Of a stretch of DNA of 64,000 bases, positions 33,422 to 42,726 are shown one piece after another. Location: positions 349,501 through 413,500 of the forward strand of contig NZ_LR699166.1 in NCBI RefSeq assembly GCF_902459525.1, in the 5' to 3' direction. The translations under genes were made by a program, and so were the position numbers. Within the stretch, counting starts at the first letter, position 1. Each line of letters starts with the position of its first letter. Source of the DNA: Sideroxydans sp. CL21 (GTDB lineage: Bacteria > Pseudomonadota > Gammaproteobacteria > Burkholderiales > Gallionellaceae). The notes beneath the pieces are model-generated. The model made no database searches and was not told the origin of the DNA. It saw nothing but the letters and a program-made list of their open reading frames with translations.

Positions 33422-34162
33422 TCACATCTGCCTAAACAGGTGCGCATAACTTCTGCTAACCGCTACCTTTTCCGGTCTGTCACGCAAGCTAAGTTTAACC
33501 TTACCCGTCAAATCATGATGAGCAAGGACGACTTGGCGTGCGTTCACCACTGTGCCGCGGTGAACCTGCCAAAATTGATCTGTGTCCAGCTGTACCAGCA
33601 ACTCCTTGAGCGGCGTACGCAGTAAAAGCTCGGCATCGCGTGTCAGGACACTCGTGTATTTGTCGGCAGACTGGAAATAGCACACCTCTTCCAAGGGGAC
33701 CATACGGACCGTTTGCCCCACCTGTATCCGCAGCCAACGCAAATATTCTGATTTGGTTGGCGTCGCCAATAGGTGTTGCAACCGAGCCAGCACAGCGTCA
33801 GGTTCAATCTCGCTACGTTGCTTCAGGCGATCGACACAGCGAGCCAGCCGCTCATCTGAGACTGGTTTCAATAGATAGTCAACCGCAGCATGCTCGAAGG
33901 CTTGCACGGCATGGTCATCAAACGCCGTGACAAATACTAGTCTGCAATTCGAATTTGCCGAGCGCGCAACATCCAAGCCGCTCTGTCCTGGCATTCGAAT
34001 GTCGAGAAACGCCATGTCGGGTTTGGATTCTTTCAGGATCTCGGCAGCGGCAACGCCGTCATGCACCACGGCGACGATCTGCAAGTCTGGCCATAGGGAT
34101 GCCAATCGGCGACGTAGGTCCTCTGCAAGGTGTGGTTCGTCGTCTGCTATAACGGCTTTCAT
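33422..34162 (-). CDS. LytTR family response regulator
   Basis: The 246-residue protein has a receiver domain (acidic D7/D8, phospho-acceptor D54 in MAFLDIRMPG, K in YLLKPV) and a LytTR DNA-binding domain from about residue 145 (FQSADKYTSVLTRDAELLLRTPLKELLVQL). This is the AlgR/LytR layout. The start overlaps the histidine kinase stop by four bases, so the two form a pair. Targets are unknown; the lipoprotein/Lnt-like genes upstream on the same strand are candidates. Confidence 0.94.
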   Translation of the reverse strand: MKAVIADDEPHLAEDLRRRLASLWPDLQIVAVVHDGVAAAEILKESKPDMAFLDIRMPGQSGLDVARSANSNCRLVFVTAFDDHAVQAFEHAAVDYLLKPVSDERLARCVDRLKQRSEIEPDAVLARLQHLLATPTKSEYLRWLRIQVGQTVRMVPLEEVCYFQSADKYTSVLTRDAELLLRTPLKELLVQLDTDQFWQVHRGTVVNARQVVLAHHDLTGKVKLSLRDRPEKVAVSRSYAHLFRQM

Positions 34163-35136
34163 GCGGGAAACTCCAGGGTTGCGGTCACCCCGTATCCACT
34201 TCTGGTTTCCAGCCTCAGCTTACCGGCATCACCAAACAGCGCTTCCAGCCTCGCGCTGACGTTTGACAGGCCCGCCCCACTTGCATGGTTGTTTGTAAAG
34301 CCCACACCGGTATCGCTAACTTTAATATGCAACGAAGCGTCTTGAATCCGCGCATGGATGCCAATTTCACCGCCACCAATCTTGGGTTCGATCCCGTGAC
34401 GCACGGCATTTTCCACCAACGGCTGTAGCAGCATCGGTGGAAAGGCCGTCTCTCGGGCATCTTCAGTCACGTCTATTCTCCATATCAGGCGGTCACCGAA
34501 GCGGACTTTTAGTATTTGCAGATAGTTTTCTAGCATGTCCAGCTCGTCGCCCAAGGTTGCGACATCGCTCCTGGCCCGGGCCAATGCAACTCGCAGCCAT
34601 TCGTTAAGGCGCTCAAGCAATTTCTTGGCGACTGTTGGATCGCTATCGATCAGACTGCTAACATTCGCCAGAGTATTGAACAGGAAGTGCGGTTCTATCT
34701 GTGCCTGAAGCAACTTAAGATGAGCCTCGATCTCACGCTTCTCACTTTCCGCTTTGAAGTGCTTGCGCTGTTCGATCTCGAATCCGATTCGCTCCCCGAG
34801 CAGCAGCGTGATTGCGCCAATAAGCCCGAAGAATAAGCCTATTACCATGGTGTTCCATGCGTTCTGGTTGTGCCAGCTGCCGACACCGCTGGTCGCAAAT
34901 GACAGTGTCATGCCGAGCGCAACCGCAGCCGGCATCGTGATGCATAGCGCTACCCAGCGCATAAGGCCGGGCCGCACGACAAAAATGGTCAAGGCGATAC
35001 TTGATAGGACTGATAGTCCAATGCATTGCGAATAGATGAACTCGAACCAGAATGGCCCAAGGTACATACTCAGCACCCCGGCAATCGCGGTGTTGAATGT
35101 GAAAATGGAGGCCAAGTAGATCAGAGCATTTTTCAT
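34159..35136 (-). CDS. LytS/AlgZ-type sensor histidine kinase
   Basis: The 325-residue protein has about four to five membrane helices in the first 130 residues, without an obvious periplasmic sensor domain. A linker coiled coil (ESEKREIEAHLKLLQAQI) leads to the His-kinase H box (EPHFLFNTLANVSSLI, PF06580 type) and the ATP-binding domain (PLVENAVRHGIEP, SDTGVGF). It is cognate to the LytTR regulator that follows with a four-base overlap. Confidence 0.93.
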   Translation of the reverse strand: MKNALIYLASIFTFNTAIAGVLSMYLGPFWFEFIYSQCIGLSVLSSIALTIFVVRPGLMRWVALCITMPAAVALGMTLSFATSGVGSWHNQNAWNTMVIGLFFGLIGAITLLLGERIGFEIEQRKHFKAESEKREIEAHLKLLQAQIEPHFLFNTLANVSSLIDSDPTVAKKLLERLNEWLRVALARARSDVATLGDELDMLENYLQILKVRFGDRLIWRIDVTEDARETAFPPMLLQPLVENAVRHGIEPKIGGGEIGIHARIQDASLHIKVSDTGVGFTNNHASGAGLSNVSARLEALFGDAGKLRLETRSGYGVTATLEFPA

Positions 35137-35245
35137 CGAGCAATTATCTGCGGGTATTCACGGCTCGGCAATATTCAAATTCATTGTGCACCCCAATCTT
35201 AATGCACCGCAGCCCTCGAATCATGACACTGAAAAGGACAGTTAT

Positions 35246-36751
35246 TCACGAGCGGCGGCGCGCTATAGCCGCCAAAGCAACCAACAGAAATCCGGAGGCA
35301 ACCACTGCGGGCCAGTCTCCCAAAAAAGTGTAAAGCGTCTTGACGTGCTGTGTGGGCACCGTGCCGATCAGGATACCCTCATTGCCCTCCCAGGCTCCCA
35401 GGCTGGCACGTACCCTGCCATACTGATCAAACATCATGGACGTGCCATCGCGAACTACGCGCACCACCGCCATGCCCCCTTCAATGGCGCGCGCACGAAC
35501 CATAAGGGTATGGTAGGGATCGATGCCGCGCCAATCACCTCCAGGAACCATCACCACGCCCGCGCCACCTTGCGCATGTGCGCGCGCAAGGGCAGGAAAA
35601 TCATAGTCGTAGCAGATCGCTCCCGCAGCGCGGCCCCAGGGGCGTTGCAGTACACGGATCGGCGCATCCCCCTTCAATGTAGGCTCGGTAGGCACCGGGT
35701 GATGTTTTCGGTATACCTCAACAATTTCACCGTCAGGACCGAACCATTCATATTTGTCGTCGATGAGTAGCGGTGACTCTTGCAGCAGAACGCCGTATGC
35801 CATGACGAAATCAATTCCACTGTGGCGTGCAAGTTCCTTACCGCGCTCTATCAGTTTGGCTTCCCCATCTGGCTTGACCAAAGTAGCCACTTCATTCCAT
35901 GCAACGATCTGTGCTCCGCGTAGCGCCGCAACCTCGCTCCGTGCGAACAAATCGTCGGTGTTGGCTGAGAGTCTCTCAGAGCTCGGCGTGCCTTGGCCGA
36001 GACCTAGATGAGTGATGACTCCGCCCACCCGGATAGTCGGACCAAGATCCAGATTGTCCAAGCGAACGGAGCCCCATCCAAGCGCGGCAATCAAAACGAC
36101 TGACATAAAGGCGTAATGGCTCCAATACGCTTTAGGTGTCGGCGAATCGACTACCAGAAAAATGTTGCCGGCCACCAACGCCATCAATGCACCAATCAGT
36201 GAAAGCCCGCCTAGCGATGCCAGTTGTAACAATGGCAAATTGTCGAGCTGCGAATTCGCCGACGTTGGCCATGCTCCAGAATAGCTAAACGCAAAGGCGA
36301 ACCAGTCACCGATTGTCATGAGCGCAACGTAACTGTACAAGCCCCAGACTTTACCCAAGCGCCGGCATATCCAGACCCACATCATTAGCAGAAGCCACAA
36401 GGATACCGCCGCTGGGATGCTGAACATGAGCGCCATGGGAGCGGACAACGGCGCAGTAATAATTTTGAGCACTTGCAGCGCACACGCCACATTCAATGTC
36501 AGGAATAGAAGCACAGCTCCGCGCCAGCCGTATAGCCGCTGCACGGCGACCAGAAAAGGAACAGGAGCGACCCAGCCGAGCAGGGCAATATTCCAGCGAT
36601 TACCCGCAAGCCCGGTCAACACGATGCCAAGCATTAGCCAAACCCACGTCGGCACTTGCGCTCCGAGACTGCTGCCTGCTTCTTGCGCAGCCTTCGCCGG
36701 AGATCTGTCCGAATCAATGAATGTGGAGATCGCGCGACTGATCATGTACAT
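35246..36751 (-). CDS. Apolipoprotein N-acyltransferase-like protein (Lnt paralogue)
   Basis: The 501-residue protein has about six membrane helices (residues about 33-215), a carbon-nitrogen hydrolase domain, and a last helix at the C-terminus, the Lnt architecture. Catalytic Glu (IVAWNEVATLV), Lys (VEVYRKHHPVP) and Cys (AAGAICYDYDFP) are all present. True Lnt N-acylates lipoproteins in the inner membrane. The flanking sequence is divergent and the gene sits beside a lipoprotein gene in accessory DNA, so a dedicated paralogue is likely. It begins 18 bases after the lipoprotein gene. Confidence 0.85.
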   Translation of the reverse strand: MYMISRAISTFIDSDRSPAKAAQEAGSSLGAQVPTWVWLMLGIVLTGLAGNRWNIALLGWVAPVPFLVAVQRLYGWRGAVLLFLTLNVACALQVLKIITAPLSAPMALMFSIPAAVSLWLLLMMWVWICRRLGKVWGLYSYVALMTIGDWFAFAFSYSGAWPTSANSQLDNLPLLQLASLGGLSLIGALMALVAGNIFLVVDSPTPKAYWSHYAFMSVVLIAALGWGSVRLDNLDLGPTIRVGGVITHLGLGQGTPSSERLSANTDDLFARSEVAALRGAQIVAWNEVATLVKPDGEAKLIERGKELARHSGIDFVMAYGVLLQESPLLIDDKYEWFGPDGEIVEVYRKHHPVPTEPTLKGDAPIRVLQRPWGRAAGAICYDYDFPALARAHAQGGAGVVMVPGGDWRGIDPYHTLMVRARAIEGGMAVVRVVRDGTSMMFDQYGRVRASLGAWEGNEGILIGTVPTQHVKTLYTFLGDWPAVVASGFLLVALAAIARRRS

Positions 36752-36769
36752 AACAAGAATCCCCTTCTG

Positions 36770-37537
36770 TTAATTGCTTCGTACTTCTGTGACGGAGCGA
36801 GCTAACGGCGCGGATTCCTTTTCGACCTGCGTACCAGACAATTTGGATCGCGGTACCGGAAGCTCTGGTCGTTCAACCAGCCAGTTATCGCCATCAGGCA
36901 TAGTTTTTGGAAAACTTAGTACTGCGTAACCCGAACCTCTACCGTTACCACTTCCCGTTACCGCGTGACTCCAGTATCCACCAATCTGCCCGCGGCCCAG
37001 ATCTAAGGACTCCACCGCGAAGTTGAAAGTAGCGCTCATATTGCCCACCATCATCCAGTTACAGTACCGTGGCTTGAAATCCATGTAAATTTCATCAGGA
37101 GTGTGAACCGAAAGTATCACGGTCGTAGTCTCACAAGACACTGGTGTCCAAAGAAAAGTAAGTGGCATGTTCGCCTTCAAACTAATTTTCCCTGTTTGGT
37201 TGCCGATCGCGGTCTCACTAAATACAATATGTTCCGCACAGCCACTACCGGGAATAAGTCCTCCTAAAACAAACTGACATATTCCAACGCTTTTGCAAGC
37301 GTGGGTCTTAGGGTCCGACTCGCAAATTTTCACCTGTTTGTCCTCATTCGCCTTAAGGAGCTTTTGGAATCCGGTGAGTAACTGGCCAGCGGTGTACTTG
37401 TGAATTGTCGAATTGCAATCCTCAGTGTCACAGATATGGACTTCCTTCACAGCATGTTGCTGCGGTATCGCCGTACAACCAGTGATCAAAAAAGCCGCTG
37501 CCGAGGCAACCAAAAACAACCCACGATGCGTACCCAT
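36770..37537 (-). CDS. Putative lipoprotein, unknown family
   Basis: The 255-residue product starts MGTHRGLFLVASAAAFLITGC-TA, a lipoprotein signal with lipobox LITGC. The mature part is rich in cysteine early on (HICDTEDCN, KICESD, HACKSVGICQF) and later has ISLKANMPLTFLWTPVSCETTT and CNWMMVGNMSATFNF. No family was recognised. It lies between an outer-membrane-like protein gene and the Lnt-like gene on the same strand. Confidence 0.78.
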   Translation of the reverse strand: MGTHRGLFLVASAAAFLITGCTAIPQQHAVKEVHICDTEDCNSTIHKYTAGQLLTGFQKLLKANEDKQVKICESDPKTHACKSVGICQFVLGGLIPGSGCAEHIVFSETAIGNQTGKISLKANMPLTFLWTPVSCETTTVILSVHTPDEIYMDFKPRYCNWMMVGNMSATFNFAVESLDLGRGQIGGYWSHAVTGSGNGRGSGYAVLSFPKTMPDGDNWLVERPELPVPRSKLSGTQVEKESAPLARSVTEVRSN

Positions 37538-37601
37538 AATGTTCCTTCAATGATAAGTCGACACTACCATAATCCTTAAACAGCAAATTCTTTTAGCTCC
37601 C

Positions 37602-38198
37602 TCAGAAAGCCCATCCCAAAAAGACTCCGCCTCCCACATGAGTATTTGTACTAGTTTGTTGATTTAGATAATCGCTAACATTGCTACTCTCTGCGGGAGA
37701 AATGTTTTTGTCGATACTATTTTGTGTCAAATGATTAATCCCAGCGACGGCGGCAATATTCAATCCAGTATGCCAAATCCATTGGTAACCTAGCCAAACG
37801 CCGGTATCAATGAAAGTGACATTTGCACTAGATCCAGATGCCGACTTTAATTCACTTTTTTCCACTCCAATTAACGCCTCCACAAAGAATCCATTGCTAA
37901 ATACACCATACGGAGAATATCTCCATGGGATAAGAATCCGATTAAACTTATTCGTCACTTGGCTATTCATTTTCATGTCCCCTCCAAAAAAACGAGATGG
38001 ACGAGAAGGTCGATCTGTACAGTGCGCTGGCATTACGCCTAAAGTGCTATGTTCAGTCAGGGCGACATCAATTCTAAATTGATTACAACCTGTTGCCGGA
38101 TCAGGAGCAACAGATAGGTTGACTGAGTCTCCTGCGAAACATATAGATGTTTGAAATAATAAAAATGAGCAACTAATTATGCATTTAACGATTTTCAT
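37602..38198 (-). CDS. Secreted, probably outer-membrane beta-barrel-like protein
   Basis: The 198-residue product has a cleavable signal (MKIVKCIISCSFLLFQTSICFA-GDS). Several amphipathic strands follow, and the C-terminus HVGGGVFLGWAF ends in Phe as in outer-membrane proteins (FIDTGVWLGYQWIWHTGLNIAAVAGINH also reads as strands). It belongs to no family I recognise. It is the first gene of a five-gene minus-strand run (this gene, lipoprotein, Lnt-like, kinase, regulator). Confidence 0.75.
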   Translation of the reverse strand: MKIVKCIISCSFLLFQTSICFAGDSVNLSVAPDPATGCNQFRIDVALTEHSTLGVMPAHCTDRPSRPSRFFGGDMKMNSQVTNKFNRILIPWRYSPYGVFSNGFFVEALIGVEKSELKSASGSSANVTFIDTGVWLGYQWIWHTGLNIAAVAGINHLTQNSIDKNISPAESSNVSDYLNQQTSTNTHVGGGVFLGWAF

Positions 38199-38618
38199 GA
38201 ATCAACCACCTTTCACTATTTGCGCCAATCAAAAGCCATCTTGATATACGCCAATTGAATCACTCCAATATTTAGGTAACAGTCTCTCCCACGCCGCTCC
38301 CCTGTCGAGTTCCCAATAGAAGAAACTACTTCGGCGAGTTTGTGTGTAAGCAGCAATCGGCCAATTGCAGAGCGGCACCATAAGCAGCAGCTTTGGAACA
38401 GGGAAGCGATATGCGACGAAACGCTAAAAAAGAGGAGCCAACTGCTCTGTTATAGTCTCCTTCTGTCACTTTTCGGCATTAAGGCGCCACTGATTTCCGC
38501 CGTAATGGCGCCACTTTGAAGTGCCAAATCAGGGGCTCAAACTGGGGGTAAAGAATGCGTGAAATGAGCTGTTTTTGCAATCGCATTTTCACTCTGTTTT
38601 GCTGCTGGTGTAGCTGTT

Positions 38619-39422
38619 TCAGGCTTGAGTAGGTTTGCCTCCTTTCCCTGTCGGCGTTTTTGACCTTTCCGGCATTGGCTTCGGGTCGCGGTAACTCTCT
38701 CCATCCAGCACCACGCGATACGCACCGTGGCGCAATCGGTCCAGCGTCGCTGCGCCGATCATTTTATTTGCGGCGAATGCTTCACCCCATTCATCAAAGT
38801 CGAGATTGCTGGTCAGAATGGTGGCGGCACGCTCGTAGCGTTCGGCGATCAAGTCATGGAAGTCTTCATCTTCAGGCGAACGCAAGGGTTTGAGTCCGAA
38901 ATCGTCAATGATCAGCAGGGGCACTTTGACCAGGGATTTAAATCGCCGCGCATAATTGCCAGTCGCCTGAGCTGCGCGCAAGCTGCTCAGGAGCTGGGTT
39001 TGCGTGATGAACAGCACGTCATAGCCCTGGCGTGCAGCCGCATGACCCAGCGACTGCGCCAGGTGACTTTTGCCGGTGCCGCACGGACCCACAATCAATA
39101 CGGCGACTTTCTCTTCAATGAAACGGCAAGTCGCCAGATCATGGACTGCCGAGCGGTTCAGATTGGGAAGTCGGTCGAAATCGAATCCTTCCAGTGTTTT
39201 TTGGTTACGGAAGCTTGCACGTCGTAGTCGCATATCCAGTTTCTTTTGCTCCCGCCGGGCGACTTCGTCATGAATCAGCAAGCTGAGGAAATCGGTGTAG
39301 GCCAGCTTGCGGTCGATGGCTTCGCGGTTGCGGGCCTCGAGTGAGTCCAGAATGCCGGACAGGCGCAGTTGTTTGAGCAGGGGTGTCAGTTCGGGAATTG
39401 GATGCATGATGGTAGTCCTCAT
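38619..39422 (-). CDS. istB: IS21 family helper ATPase IstB (copy 2)
   Basis: The 267-residue product is identical to the IstB at 22000-22803 (Walker A GPCGTGKSH, Walker B LLIIDDFG). The start overlaps the istA stop; a second possible ATG lies 15 bases in. It acts with IstA of either copy. Confidence 0.95.
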   Translation of the reverse strand: MRTTIMHPIPELTPLLKQLRLSGILDSLEARNREAIDRKLAYTDFLSLLIHDEVARREQKKLDMRLRRASFRNQKTLEGFDFDRLPNLNRSAVHDLATCRFIEEKVAVLIVGPCGTGKSHLAQSLGHAAARQGYDVLFITQTQLLSSLRAAQATGNYARRFKSLVKVPLLIIDDFGLKPLRSPEDEDFHDLIAERYERAATILTSNLDFDEWGEAFAANKMIGAATLDRLRHGAYRVVLDGESYRDPKPMPERSKTPTGKGGKPTQA

Positions 39423-40939
39423 TGAAGAATGGTTTGGGTATCGCGGCAGAATCGGCCGCCTTGGGTGTATGTGGTGGCCAGTGCGTCGAAGGCTGCCAGC
39501 GGCGCGAGCTGATCCAGTCCCTTCTCAAGAATGATCTTGACCACCTTGTAGCCCGGCGTGCCGTAATGGTTGGCGCGCTGGCAGGCCGCTTCCAATCTGG
39601 CTGCGCCGTATTTCTGTTTGAGCCGCAGCACGCCCTGTACAGCACGCATCTTGATCAAGACATGGTCGCCGAACATGGCATGCACCATGGCATGGCAGGC
39701 CGGACCAATCTGCAAGGCCGATTTCAAACACCACTGTGTGTCCTGCATTTGCCACGCCTGCGCTTCGGGCGGCATATGGTCGGTCACGGTGTCGCGCAGC
39801 CCTTTCCCCGTCAGTCGCACATGGCTGGCAACCGCTTCGTGTTCGCGGTACAGCGTCACCATGGTGCCGGTCGCCTTCAACCACAGGTCGCATCCGATCA
39901 GCCGGAACGGCACCGAATAGTGGTTGGTCTCGTATTGGACGTGCGCGTCACGGTGGACTTTGACCTTGGCCCAGCTGGCCAACTCAGGTGGAACGCTGGG
40001 CAAAGCATTGAGCAGGCTTTTCTCCACCTCGGCGAAGCGTTTGAGAGGGGCTTCGCGGGTCGTGCCGTGAATGCGGTTGCCCGCCTCGTTCATCACCCAC
40101 GCCTGCAACTGGCGGTTGGCGTCATCCAGATCGCGGAATTCGCGCAGCGGCAGGAAACTGCCCTTGATATATTTGACGCCTGCCTCAACGATTCCTTTTT
40201 TTTGTGGATCCCGTGGAGGACAAGGATCGATTTTGAACGCATATCCTTCCGCACATTCGGCATACGCCCGTTGCACATCCGGCTCATAGACGCAGGCTTT
40301 GGTGATGGCGCACTTGGCATTGTCGATGATGACGCGTGAGGGTACGCCCGAGAACGACTCAAACGCACGCCGATGGCAGCCCAGCCATGTCGCCACGGTC
40401 TGGTCGCGGACAAACTCGGCATACTGGTGACGCGACCAGCACAAGGTCATCACGAAGAACCAGGTCTTGAAGATCTCGCCGGTGTACACATCGGTGATGA
40501 GCGGACCAGCACCGAAATCAACCTGAACCGCTTCGCCAGGCTTGAACGTCAGGCGTAGCGGAACATCCGGCTGCTGCAGGGAAACGAGTTGCCCCAGAAA
40601 GCGATACATCGAGGAATAACTGCCGGTAAAACCGTGATTGCGCACCAGCGTGGCGTGGATGGTGGTGCCCTGAATACCGGCCGCATGCCACTTGGTGATC
40701 TGATCACGCCAGGGTTCCAGCGTTGAAATACAGCTGACAGGCAATGCCTCCCTGCGCTCAAACAGCGTGGACAGCACTCCGTCATCGGGCAAAGGAAACT
40801 CGGGGGCAAGCCAGCCACGTTCGCTGGCGATCTCGCGAACCTGTGCGAGTTTTTTGCGTCCCATCGTTTTGGACCGGGCAATATCCCGATCAGAATCGCC
40901 TTGGCGCATGCGCACCAAAACATTTCGGTACTGATACAT
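39419..40939 (-). CDS. istA: IS21 family transposase IstA (copy 2)
   Basis: The protein is identical to the IstA at 20483-22003, with the helix-turn-helix, DDE residues and C-terminal domain complete. ATG 40939 follows GGAGG. Since both copies look intact, the element is probably active or moved recently. Confidence 0.95.
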   Translation of the reverse strand: MYQYRNVLVRMRQGDSDRDIARSKTMGRKKLAQVREIASERGWLAPEFPLPDDGVLSTLFERREALPVSCISTLEPWRDQITKWHAAGIQGTTIHATLVRNHGFTGSYSSMYRFLGQLVSLQQPDVPLRLTFKPGEAVQVDFGAGPLITDVYTGEIFKTWFFVMTLCWSRHQYAEFVRDQTVATWLGCHRRAFESFSGVPSRVIIDNAKCAITKACVYEPDVQRAYAECAEGYAFKIDPCPPRDPQKKGIVEAGVKYIKGSFLPLREFRDLDDANRQLQAWVMNEAGNRIHGTTREAPLKRFAEVEKSLLNALPSVPPELASWAKVKVHRDAHVQYETNHYSVPFRLIGCDLWLKATGTMVTLYREHEAVASHVRLTGKGLRDTVTDHMPPEAQAWQMQDTQWCLKSALQIGPACHAMVHAMFGDHVLIKMRAVQGVLRLKQKYGAARLEAACQRANHYGTPGYKVVKIILEKGLDQLAPLAAFDALATTYTQGGRFCRDTQTILQ

Positions 40940-41268
40940 CTCGAACCTCCGTTTAGTCACAACCTCTCCCGGCAAAATGCCGGAAGTCTAGTTGCTTAAT
41001 GAAAGTTCGAGCCCCTGATCAGGGTTCAAAGTGGCGCCTTAACGCCGGAAATCCTGTGGCGCCATTACGCCGGAAATAAAGTGGCGCCTTTATGCCGACA
41101 ATCTACTGGCTCCTTAATGCCGGAAATGAAATGGCTCCCTAACGCCGAAAGTTCACACCTTCGGACAAGGCTCGTCTTGGAACTAAAGGAAGCCTGCTAA
41201 TGAAAGTATCTCGCAAGCATTACTTGCTGTTCGTTATTTTGGGAAGAAGTGTGATTTCATAATATTGA

Positions 41269-41382
41269 ATAGCAGACCTACCAGCAGGCTCAACCGAGGG
41301 CCTTTTCAGAAAATCGCCAGCGTTTCATTGGCCGAAAACCGGACACGCCCCGAGTTGTGGGTGACCGTCTGGAAATGGCACG
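41269..41382. repeat. Dispersed non-coding repeat, copy B
   Basis: About 114 bp matching 59260-59375: AATAGCAGA, then GCAGGCTCAACCG, CCTTTTCAGAAAAT, GCCAGCGTTT, TTGGCCGAA, GTGACCGTC and ATGGCACG in the same order. It lies between the IS copy and jetD. The rest of the gap (to 41544) is similar low-information DNA without a gene. Confidence 0.7.
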
Positions 41383-41544
41383 AAGTGATCGGTCGATTTT
41401 TCAAAGCTGACGAAACTTGTATGGCAGCTTTACCACATACCGGTCATAGGACAGTCTGGATGCCACCGGCAGCATTGGCCGAGAATGCGACGGTCAGAAA
41501 ATGTGGACAGTCACTCCAGTCTGGACCTAGGTAACTAAGTTCTT

Positions 41545-42726
41545 TCAAAGATACCCTTCTTGTTCACCCTTCTCGCCATGTTCGAGCATCCACTCAATCA
41601 GCTCTAAAAAAGGAGGGGGAAGCATAGACTCTTGCTGAAGAGTTTTAATCTGAATCCTATCTGCATCGGACAAGCGTTTACGCACATGCAAACCCGCGAG
41701 ATCGGTTCCCGACATTTTCCATGGTTGCCAAGTAAGATTGCGTTCCTTCCACAGTTCAGCGGCTTTGAGAGCAATGGCAATGCCCGCTGGGTCGGGGTCG
41801 CAAGCAAACTGCGCAGGTGCGGGCACAAGGTCGAGCAGATGGCCCACCGAAGTACACCACCAGCTTGGTGGAAAACCCGGTAACCAGATTACTCCTATGT
41901 CATTTTCCCGCTGACGTGCGACACGCTCGAAACTCGTGCGGTTCTCCACCAGTTGCCAGCGCCTGATTGAACCTGAGGCTGCGGAGATGTTTTGCAGTGT
42001 TGCGGGAGTTATTGCGGCAAAGTCGGAATAACAGGACAGGTCGAGTTGACCGTGCGGTAGCGTCAATGTAAGCGAGGCGGAGAGCAGTAGTAACGGCGTA
42101 TGGCGCTCAATGCGGAACTCGGCTAAATCTAGTGTTTGCTCCAGCCAGTTCCATTCGGCTCCGCTAACACCTTTGGTGTCGTCTCGCGCGGCCAAGGCAA
42201 AGTCGCGACGTGTACCGCTTTTCTGCATATTCTCCCAGCGCTGTAAGGCCGCGATCAGATCGTAGCGTGCTAAAGCGCGGTGTACGGGAAGATCATCCAG
42301 CGCTAGCAGGGCTGAGGCAAGGTTCTCATTACAGCAGCTTTTCAGTTCTTCACGCGCCGCATGCCACCGCTGTAATTCTTGCTCCTTGTCACTGATGCCA
42401 AGTGCGCTCCGCAGTTGAGACAGATTGCGCAATTCCAATGAGAGTGGCCACCAGTCGCCAAGCTGGCGTTGTTCCACCACAACGGCCCAGCCTTCTTGCA
42501 GTAGCCAATCCAGCAGCGACTGAGCCATTTGAATGCCCGTCACGCCAGCATCATTACGCAACGTTTCCCAGCGACTGTTGCCGCCTCGGCGTACCCAGCG
42601 GGTCAGCAGTTCGCGCCACTCTCCGGGTATCGCTCCAAGCTGTTGCGGCAGATGCTCGCAATAACGCTTCCGTCGCTGGCAGACTTTGCGCTGATCCAAG
42701 GATTCAATACGGATGTCCTCAGGCAT
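41545..42726 (-). CDS. jetD: Wadjet system toprim nuclease subunit JetD
   Basis: JetD is the DNA-cleaving subunit of the Wadjet/MksG plasmid-defence complex. The 393-residue protein has an N-terminal arm-like helical part and a C-terminal toprim domain with E261 (ENRTSFERVARQ) and D310-P-D312-PAG. ATG 42726 is chosen: it overlaps the jetC stop by eight bases, whereas the frame open to 42771 would add sequence encoded inside jetC. It is the last gene of jetABCD. Confidence 0.88.
   Translation of the reverse strand: MPEDIRIESLDQRKVCQRRKRYCEHLPQQLGAIPGEWRELLTRWVRRGGNSRWETLRNDAGVTGIQMAQSLLDWLLQEGWAVVVEQRQLGDWWPLSLELRNLSQLRSALGISDKEQELQRWHAAREELKSCCNENLASALLALDDLPVHRALARYDLIAALQRWENMQKSGTRRDFALAARDDTKGVSGAEWNWLEQTLDLAEFRIERHTPLLLLSASLTLTLPHGQLDLSCYSDFAAITPATLQNISAASGSIRRWQLVENRTSFERVARQRENDIGVIWLPGFPPSWWCTSVGHLLDLVPAPAQFACDPDPAGIAIALKAAELWKERNLTWQPWKMSGTDLAGLHVRKRLSDADRIQIKTLQQESMLPPPFLELIEWMLEHGEKGEQEGYL

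Larger units (their letters stand above)
38464..41157 (-). mobile_element. IS21-family insertion sequence, copy 2 (inverted, 2694 bp)
   Basis: It has the same length, ends and encoded proteins as the element at 20265-22958 but lies on the opposite strand. It is flanked by its own 5-bp direct repeat CCTTC (38459-38463 and 41158-41162). The different but internally matching duplications show that each copy inserted separately and that no IS-to-IS inversion has happened since. Confidence 0.95.

Noticed and set aside
20260-41162. Composite transposon made of the two IS21 copies
   Set aside because: Each IS has its own matching target duplication. A composite would show one duplication only at the outer ends.
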